Made by a program: the position numbers and the translations under genes | Origin: Reyranella sp. | Lineage (GTDB): Bacteria > Pseudomonadota > Alphaproteobacteria > Reyranellales > Reyranellaceae | DNA: 11,216 bases | Direction of reading: 5' to 3' | NCBI GenBank assembly: GCA_030681635.1 | Contig: JAUXRT010000630.1 | Coordinates: 1-11,216, forward strand | Shown: positions 7,037-11,216 of the stretch, piece by piece | Layout: every line of letters starts with the position of its first letter | Numbering within the stretch: position 1 is the first letter of the stretch | Notes under the pieces: generated by a model | What the model was told of the DNA's origin: nothing | The model's database searches: none | The model's input: only the letters and a program-made list of their open reading frames with translations

Positions 7037-7499
7037 ACAGAGTCCTGTCCATGACCTGGATATGCTCCCCGCGATAGTCCTGCCGATCGAGCGGCCGCCA
7101 GCCGAGGCCGGCGTAGAGATCGGGCGCGGTGGAGGTGAATAGATAGAGCCGCGTATAGCCGAGACGCCGCGCGGCATCCTCGACGGCGCGTACCAGCGCC
7201 GAGGCAATGCCCTTCTTGCGATGCTCGGGCGGCACGTAGACGCTGGCCAGCCAGGGATTGCGCGGATCACCTTCGAGATCGTCGAAGATGAGCGACGCGG
7301 TACCGGCAATGCCGCCATCGTCGCCGAGTGCCACGAACGCCATGGGCACACGATCTGTGTTCATCTTGCCGCGGATCCGGATCACCCGCTGCGCGAGCGT
7401 CTCGCCGGGATTGAGATGGCCCCACGCGGCGAAGCCCCAGGCCGCGACCTGCTCGGCGAGGTCGGGACGTTCGAGAAGCGGGACGATCGTTGCCGTCAC
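7035..7499 (-). CDS. GNAT-family N-acetyltransferase
   Basis: This is a 154-residue single-domain GNAT protein that should transfer an acetyl group from acetyl-CoA to an amine. The acetyl-CoA pyrophosphate loop (R/Q-x-x-G-x-G/A) is HRKKGIAS at 93-100, preceded by the beta-bulge strand LASVYVPP (84-91); the C-terminal part LYLFTSTAPDLYAGLGWRPLDR (118-139) has the usual Y-x-x-x-G-[FW] pattern at Y129 and W134. The start is a GTG at 7499-7497 overlapping the dehydratase TGA by 4 bp (GTGA). The frame is open far upstream into the dehydratase and lyase genes, but that sequence is a high-GC shadow of those genes. Substrate unknown; in this context a sugar-acid or amino-acid derivative is only a guess. 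Confidence 0.85.
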   Translation of the reverse strand: MTATIVPLLERPDLAEQVAAWGFAAWGHLNPGETLAQRVIRIRGKMNTDRVPMAFVALGDDGGIAGTASLIFDDLEGDPRNPWLASVYVPPEHRKKGIASALVRAVEDAARRLGYTRLYLFTSTAPDLYAGLGWRPLDRQDYRGEHIQVMDRTL

Positions 7500-9007
7500 A
7501 TCGTGGCTCCGATCTTCCACGGTTCGAACTCGTCGTCGCCGATGCCCAGCGCCTCGGATTTCGTCTTCTGTCCCGAGGCCGTGGCGAGGATCAGCTCGAA
7601 GATGCGCCGGCCGTTCTCCTGGATCGTCTCCTCGCCGTCGACGATGGTGCCGCAGTTGATGTCCATGTCGTCGGTCATGCGGCGGTAGAGCGAGGTGTTG
7701 GTCGCAAGCTTGAGCGAGGGCGTGGGCTTGCAGCCGAACACGCTGCCGCGGCCGGTCGTGAAGCAGAGCACGTTGGCGCCGCCCGCCACCTGACCGGTCG
7801 CCGAGACCGGGTCGTAGCCGGGCGAGTCCATATAGACGAAGCCCTTGGCCGTGATCGGCTCGGCATATTTGTAGACATCGACCAGGTTGGTGGTGCCACC
7901 CTTGGCGACCGCGCCCAGCGACTTCTCGAGGATGGTGGTGAGGCCGCCCGCCTTGTTGCCGGGCGAGGGATTGTTGTTCATCTCGCCGCCGGTCCTGGCG
8001 CAGTGATCCTCCCACCACTTGATGCGCTCGACGATCTTCTCGCCCACCTCGCGGCTGACGGCACGCCGCGTCAGCAGATGCTCGGCACCGTAGATTTCCG
8101 GCGTCTCCGACAAAACCGCCGAGCCGCCGTTGCGCACCAGCAGGTCGACCGCGGCGCCCAGTGCCGGGTTGGCCGAGATGCCGGAGTAGCCGTCCGAGCC
8201 GCCGCACTGCAGCGCCAGGATCAGCTCGCTGGCCGGGATCGCTTCGCGCTTCACGTTGTTGGCTTCGGGCAACAGTTCTTTCAGGAAGCCCACAGCGCGC
8301 ATCACCGTCTTGCTGACACCGCCCTCGTCCTGGATCGCCATCGGGATCAGTTTTGGGCCTTCCTTCAGGCCCTCGGCATTCATCAGGCCCGAGATCTGGT
8401 TGGTCTCGCAGCCGAGGCCGAGCACCACCACCGCCGCCATGTTGGGATGGCGCGTATAACCGGCCAGCGTGCGGCGCAGCACATCCATCTCCAGGCCCGA
8501 CGCCGCCATGCCGCAGCCGCCACCGTGAGTGAGCGGCACCACGCCGTCGATATTGGGAAACTGTGCGAGCAGCGGCTCGATGTGGCGGGCGATCATGCGG
8601 CTGGTGGCGGCCGAGCAGTTCACCGTGGTGACGATGCCGATGTAGTTGCGCGTCGCGGCGCGGCCGTCGGCGCGGCGATAGCCTTGGAAGGTCGCTGGCG
8701 GCACGAGGTAGTCGGTCGGATGGGCGTCGGCGCAGAAAGCATAATCGCGCTCGAAGTCGCCCATGACGCAGTTGTGCGTATGGATGTGCGCACCCGGCGT
8801 CATGTCCTCGGTGGCGAAGCCGATGATCTGGTTGTACTTGCGCAGCGCCTCGCCCTTCTTCACCGCGCGGGTCAGGATCTTGTGGCCCGGCGGCACGCGC
8901 GTGGCCGCCGCCACCTCGCCCTCGACCTTGGTGCCGGCCAGGATGTCCATGCGCGCCACGATGACGTTGTCGCTGGGATGGAGCCGGATGGTGAGCGGTG
9001 CGGTCAT
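7496..9007 (-). CDS. UxaA/GarD-family sugar-acid dehydratase (altronate dehydratase-like)
   Basis: This 503-residue protein has the size and order of UxaA/GarD dehydratases. An N-terminal SAF domain spans about 6-83 (HPSDNVIVA at 10-18, PGAHIHTHN at 71-79), then comes the catalytic part, with GYRRADGRAATRNYIGIV (109-126), CETNQI (200-205), LALQCGGSDGYSGISANP (264-281), DSPGYDPVSATGQVAGGANV (394-413) and TTGRGSVFGCKPTPSLKLA (417-435). These enzymes are iron-dependent and remove water from altronate or galactarate to give a 2-keto-3-deoxy acid. Altronate-type specificity is favoured by length only; the exact sugar acid is unknown. AGGAG lies 6 nt upstream of the ATG, and the gene starts 9 bp after the DapA-like lyase stop. 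The product would be a natural substrate for that lyase. Confidence 0.9.
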   Translation of the reverse strand: MTAPLTIRLHPSDNVIVARMDILAGTKVEGEVAAATRVPPGHKILTRAVKKGEALRKYNQIIGFATEDMTPGAHIHTHNCVMGDFERDYAFCADAHPTDYLVPPATFQGYRRADGRAATRNYIGIVTTVNCSAATSRMIARHIEPLLAQFPNIDGVVPLTHGGGCGMAASGLEMDVLRRTLAGYTRHPNMAAVVVLGLGCETNQISGLMNAEGLKEGPKLIPMAIQDEGGVSKTVMRAVGFLKELLPEANNVKREAIPASELILALQCGGSDGYSGISANPALGAAVDLLVRNGGSAVLSETPEIYGAEHLLTRRAVSREVGEKIVERIKWWEDHCARTGGEMNNNPSPGNKAGGLTTILEKSLGAVAKGGTTNLVDVYKYAEPITAKGFVYMDSPGYDPVSATGQVAGGANVLCFTTGRGSVFGCKPTPSLKLATNTSLYRRMTDDMDINCGTIVDGEETIQENGRRIFELILATASGQKTKSEALGIGDDEFEPWKIGATM

Positions 9008-9013
9008 GATGAT

Positions 9014-9018
9014 CTCCT
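9014..9018 (-). promoter_or_regulatory. Ribosome binding site AGGAG of the dehydratase
   Basis: AGGAG on the minus strand is 6 nt before the dehydratase ATG and overlaps the TAG stop of the preceding lyase gene, suggesting translational coupling. Confidence 0.75.
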
Positions 9019-9907
9019 ACGCAGCACGCCTGGCGCGGATGGCGTCGACGGCGGCGAATAGCTTCAGGCACTCGGAGTCGGTCAGCGAGCGCAGCGGCGC
9101 GCGCATGCGGCTCCAGGCCGCCGGATCGTTGCGGCGGTGGCCGACCAGCGCCTTGCAGGCGGCCGTGAAGGCGAAAGGCACGAGCTGCTCGATGATTTCG
9201 GCGATGCGCGGCTCCTCGATGCCGTTGACCGGCGCCTGCATCAGGTCGGGCGCGATATTGGCCAGACCGCAGATCGTGCCCGAGGCGCCGAGGTTCATTG
9301 CCTTGGCGAGGAGCCGCTCGTCGCCGATCAGGATGTGCAAGTCGGCGTGGTGCTTGAGCAGCGCCTGGCTGTTGGCCCAGTCGCCTGAAGAGTCCTTCAC
9401 GCCCGTGACCTGCTGCGGGAAGGCCTTCTTGAGCCGGTCGATCAACTCGACCGAGAGGCCGACCGAGGTCACCTGCGGGATATGATAGAGGATGACGTTG
9501 CTCGCCTTGGCCCCGAGGCCCCGAAGCACGGCGGCGAACCAGTCGAACAGCCCCTCGTCGCCCGCGCCCTTGAAGTAGAAGGGCGGCGCCAGCAGGAAGC
9601 TCGGACACCCCAGCATCAATCCTGCACGACCCTGCGCGATCGCATCCTCGACCGAGGCGGCGGAGATGCAGACCACCAGCTGCGTGGCGGGATCGATGCA
9701 GGCGCCCACCAGGGCCCCCAGCCCGCGCTGGCGCTCGTTGAGGCCGAGCGAGGCACCCTCGCCCGTGGTGCCGAACACGGTCAGGCTGTTGCAGCCGTCG
9801 GCCAGCGACTGGCGGCCGTGCGCCACCAGACGCGGCAGGTCGATCAGCCACTCATCCGTGAAGGGCGTGGCGAGGGCGACGGAGAGTCCGAAACGATCTT
9901 TGCGCAT
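9017..9907 (-). CDS. DapA-family class I aldolase/lyase (dihydrodipicolinate synthase or keto-deoxy-sugar-acid aldolase type)
   Basis: This is a 296-residue TIM-barrel protein of the DHDPS/N-acetylneuraminate lyase family. The Schiff-base lysine is K171 (TGVKDSSGD), the catalytic tyrosine is Y141 (YHIP, usually YNxP), and the pyruvate-binding GTTGEG is at 46-51. These enzymes make or break a C-C bond through an enzyme-bound pyruvate. Its pairing with the sugar-acid dehydratase, not with lysine genes, favours cleavage (or dehydration) of a 2-keto-3-deoxy sugar acid, as in KDG aldolase or 5-keto-4-deoxyglucarate dehydratase. GTTGEG differs from the GTTGES common in true DapA, in line with this. 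It is the first gene after a strong terminator; the ATG at 9907 has no convincing Shine-Dalgarno (only GGGG one base away). Confidence 0.88.
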   Translation of the reverse strand: MRKDRFGLSVALATPFTDEWLIDLPRLVAHGRQSLADGCNSLTVFGTTGEGASLGLNERQRGLGALVGACIDPATQLVVCISAASVEDAIAQGRAGLMLGCPSFLLAPPFYFKGAGDEGLFDWFAAVLRGLGAKASNVILYHIPQVTSVGLSVELIDRLKKAFPQQVTGVKDSSGDWANSQALLKHHADLHILIGDERLLAKAMNLGASGTICGLANIAPDLMQAPVNGIEEPRIAEIIEQLVPFAFTAACKALVGHRRNDPAAWSRMRAPLRSLTDSECLKLFAAVDAIRARRAA

Positions 9908-9912
9908 GCCCC

Positions 9913-9918
9913 ATGATA
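9913..9918 (-). promoter_or_regulatory. Possible -10 element of a leaderless promoter for the lyase operon
   Basis: TATCAT (5 of 6 matches to TATAAT) lies 5 nt before the lyase ATG, so transcription would begin at or very near the start codon. No good -35 is seen at the expected distance. The absence of a Shine-Dalgarno and the lack of space after the upstream terminator make a leaderless transcript plausible, but this is tentative. Confidence 0.25.
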
Positions 9919-9931
9919 GGCCGGCGCGGCC

Positions 9932-9964
9932 GAAAAGAAAGCGGGCCCGCTTGCGCGAGCCCGC
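9932..9964 (-). terminator. Intrinsic terminator of the WXXGXW protein gene
   Basis: On the minus strand, positions 9964-9941 form a 10-bp stem (GCGGGC, one T-G wobble, CGC) closed by a GCAA tetraloop of the GNRA class, immediately followed by TTTCTTTTC (9940-9932). It begins 24 nt after the stop codon at 9989. GAAA before and TTTC after the stem could lengthen it with one bulge. On the plus strand only CTTTCC follows, so it is best on the minus strand. Confidence 0.88.
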
Positions 9965-9988
9965 CTTTCCGTTTCGCTGGGCCTTGGC

Positions 9989-10471
9989 TCAGCGGCGGTT
10001 GTTGTTCTGGCCGTCGATGAAGTTCGGAATGCCGTCGCGGTCCTTGTCGCCCAGCGGATTGTTCGCGCTGTTGTTGCCGTGGTTCTTCTTCGGGTGATTG
10101 TCGACGCGGTCGTACTGGTTCGGGATGCCGTCGCCGTCACGGTCCCAGCGGCTGGGCTGATACCGCCACTGGTCACGGCCGTTCGACGAGGAGCGTTCCC
10201 AGTTGTCGGGAACGTAGCGGTATCCCGGCCGCGCCTGCTGCCACCGGCCTTCCGTCCAGACATACTGGTCGTTCACCAGCTGCCATTGGCCCGGCGCCCA
10301 GACGTAGCCGGAGCGCGCCGCCGGAACGGTTTCATAACGCACCGGCGGCGGCGGCGAGCCGAAAGTGATGTTTATCTGGGCGGCTGCCGGCATGAAGGGA
10401 GCCGTCGCGACCGACATCGTCCCGAACGCGGCCGCGGCGGCCACGGCAGTGAGAGTGATACGTTTGAGCAT
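9989..10471 (-). CDS. Secreted WXXGXW-repeat protein with two thrombospondin-type-3-like calcium motifs
   Basis: This 160-residue exported protein has a signal peptide at 1-32 (KR, then an Ala-rich core, AAAQ at the end). It has WXXGXW-type repeats: GYVWAPGQW (55-63), YVWTEGRW (70-77) and a divergent YRYVPDNW (84-91). The C-terminal half carries two D-x-D-x-D-G-x-x-N-x-x-D motifs, at 110-121 (DRDGDGIPNQYD) and 142-153 (DKDRDGIPNFID), which match calcium-binding thrombospondin type 3 and dockerin-like loops. There are no cysteines and no membrane anchor after the signal peptide. It is probably periplasmic or extracellular and may bind calcium; the function is unknown. GGAG stands 5 nt before the ATG. 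It appears to be a single-gene unit ending at the strong terminator downstream. Confidence 0.88.
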   Translation of the reverse strand: MLKRITLTAVAAAAAFGTMSVATAPFMPAAAQINITFGSPPPPVRYETVPAARSGYVWAPGQWQLVNDQYVWTEGRWQQARPGYRYVPDNWERSSSNGRDQWRYQPSRWDRDGDGIPNQYDRVDNHPKKNHGNNSANNPLGDKDRDGIPNFIDGQNNNRR

Positions 10472-10476
10472 GAGGT

Positions 10477-10480
10477 CTCC
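10477..10480 (-). promoter_or_regulatory. Ribosome binding site GGAG of the WXXGXW protein
   Basis: GGAG on the minus strand, 5 nt before the ATG at 10471, supports this start. Confidence 0.6.
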
Positions 10481-10516
10481 GTTCTGCGCGGCTTGATCTC
10501 TGCGCCAGAGGGGTTA

Positions 10517-10567
10517 CGCGTTGGCACCCCCAAAGGTGCCCGTTTCAATCAAGGTCATTGCAACGCG
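10517..10567. repeat. Nested inverted repeats in the leader region of the WXXGXW gene
   Basis: An outer perfect 7-bp inverted repeat (CGCGTTG at 10517-10523, CAACGCG at 10561-10567) encloses a second perfect 6-bp repeat (GGCACC at 10523-10528, GGTGCC at 10535-10540, 6-bp loop); they share one base. No T-run follows on the minus strand, so it is not a standard terminator for the DMT gene. It may be a folded RNA leader or protein-binding site about 45 nt before the ATG. The rest of the 119-bp gap (10472-10590) shows no clear promoter. Confidence 0.45.
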
Positions 10568-10590
10568 CCACGGCCTCTATTCGAACACCG

Positions 10591-11216
10591 TCAATTTCCG
10601 ACCAGCAGCAGAATGACGCCCGCGACGCTCACCACGATGCCCAGCAGGCCTATGGCATGGAGCTGTTCGCCGCGCAGGAAGAAGTAGCTGAGCACGACGG
10701 CGAACAGCGGGAACAGCGCCACGAGGGGCGCCACCAGCGCGATCGAGCCCAGCCCCAGCGCGGCATAAAGCAGGAAGGTCGCCGTGCCGTTCGTGAAGCC
10801 CACGGCCAGGAACCAGCGCAGGCCCGCCGGATGCGCCCGGCCTTCGCGCCAGGCGCGGCGGCCGACCAGCGACAGGATCACGACCGTCGACATCGTGTAG
10901 CCGATCGCCGCCGCCGCCAGCGGCTCGTGCCACAGCGCCAGGCCCGTCTTGATCGCAGGCTGGATCGAGCCGCGTACCAGCGCCGCCGCCAGCGGCAGGC
11001 CAAGGACCCAGACCGACCAGTGGCGGCCGCCGGCGCCGCCGCGCAGGGCCAGCAGCGCCACGCCGCCCACCACCAGGGCGAGGCCGGCCGCCTGGCTCGG
11101 GCCCAGTCGCTCGCCCAGGAACAGCACGGCGCCCAGCACCGCGAACACCGGCGTCACGTTGCCCACGGCACCCGCCACCGCGGGGCCCAGCGCCTCGTTG
11201 GAGCACACCGCCAGGA
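10591..11216 (-). CDS. EamA/DMT-superfamily transporter (partial, N-terminus outside window)
   Basis: About 207 C-terminal residues are visible and the frame continues beyond the window. EamA proteins have two repeated five-helix halves of about 140 residues each; here the end of the first half and all of the second are present. Both halves end with the same family signature: NVTPVFAVLGAVLFLGERL in the first, and LFPLFAVVLSYFFLRGEQL near the C-terminus, each followed by a final glycine-rich helix. About seven membrane segments can be seen. These inner-membrane proteins usually export amino acids, metabolites or drugs; the substrate cannot be told. The true start is not in the window; the GTG at 11208 is not the start because the conserved first half is missing. 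119 bp separate it from the next gene. Confidence 0.88.
   Translation of the reverse strand, partial: LAVCSNEALGPAVAGAVGNVTPVFAVLGAVLFLGERLGPSQAAGLALVVGGVALLALRGGAGGRHWSVWVLGLPLAAALVRGSIQPAIKTGLALWHEPLAAAAIGYTMSTVVILSLVGRRAWREGRAHPAGLRWFLAVGFTNGTATFLLYAALGLGSIALVAPLVALFPLFAVVLSYFFLRGEQLHAIGLLGIVVSVAGVILLLVGN

Noticed and set aside
7025..7351. N-terminal extension of the amidase frame
   Set aside because: It lies inside the GNAT gene in another frame, and the ATG at 7024 has a good GAGGA site.
7490..9061. Plus-strand open frame of 523 codons
   Set aside because: Exactly opposite the UxaA-type dehydratase, which has clear family motifs; the antisense translation has none.
7035..9851. Single minus-strand frame of 938 codons that would fuse the GNAT domain to a long N-terminal part
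   Set aside because: Only the last 154 residues are a real protein; the rest is an out-of-frame reading of the lyase and dehydratase genes, with low-complexity Arg/Gly/Ala composition. The GTG at 7499 is the sensible start.
10589..10594. TTGACG at the DMT stop codon as a -35 box
   Set aside because: No acceptable -10 box is found 16-18 bp downstream on the minus strand.
10577..11206. Second minus-strand frame of 209 codons over the DMT gene
   Set aside because: Gly/Arg-rich shadow frame; the neighbouring frame has the EamA helices and both repeat-end signatures.

Overview
The window is compact, high-GC DNA in which every supported gene lies on the minus strand, so transcription runs from high to low coordinates. 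The GC content, ATGA/GTGA stop-start overlaps, periplasmic-binding-protein transport, a class III cyclase and a WXXGXW-repeat secreted protein all suggest an alphaproteobacterium (Rhizobiales or Rhodospirillales type). This is an inference from style; no rRNA or marker gene is present. There is no sign of a phage, IS element, tRNA, rRNA or CRISPR array, and no gene-free stretch exceeds about 120 bp.

Layout in the direction of transcription. (1) 11216-10591: the C-terminal two thirds of an EamA/DMT-type transporter, cut by the window edge. (2) 10590-10472: a 119-bp gap with nested inverted repeats, then 10471-9989: a small secreted WXXGXW protein with two thrombospondin-type-3-like calcium motifs, closed by a strong intrinsic terminator at 9964-9932. 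(3) 9907-5630: four tightly packed genes, namely a DapA/KDG-aldolase-family lyase, a UxaA/GarD-type sugar-acid dehydratase, a GNAT acetyltransferase and an amidase-signature enzyme. The first two make a plausible dehydrate-then-cleave route for an aldonate or aldarate. (4) A 73-bp gap holding a convincing sigma70-type promoter whose spacer contains a perfect palindrome. (5) 5556-1: a second tightly packed cluster consisting of a membrane class IIIb adenylate cyclase with a periplasmic dCache sensor, a small SAM methyltransferase, a binding-protein/permease fusion, a second permease, and an SDR oxidoreductase cut by the window edge. Spacings here are +7, +1, -4 and -4 bp, so co-transcription and translational coupling are likely.

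The most interesting part is cluster (5). The cyclase sensor carries the residue pattern remembered for universal amino-acid-binding dCache domains (Y-x4-R-x-W-Y plus a later Asp). It sits first in what looks like one operon with an amino-acid-type (PAAT-like) uptake system, in which the binding protein is fused to one of the two permeases and no ATPase is visible. A working hypothesis is a linked sense-and-import module: an extracellular amino acid or related compound is read out as cAMP by the first gene and imported by the third and fourth. The methyltransferase and SDR would be accessory or metabolic enzymes. The ligand, the ATPase and the roles of the last two are not shown by this sequence.
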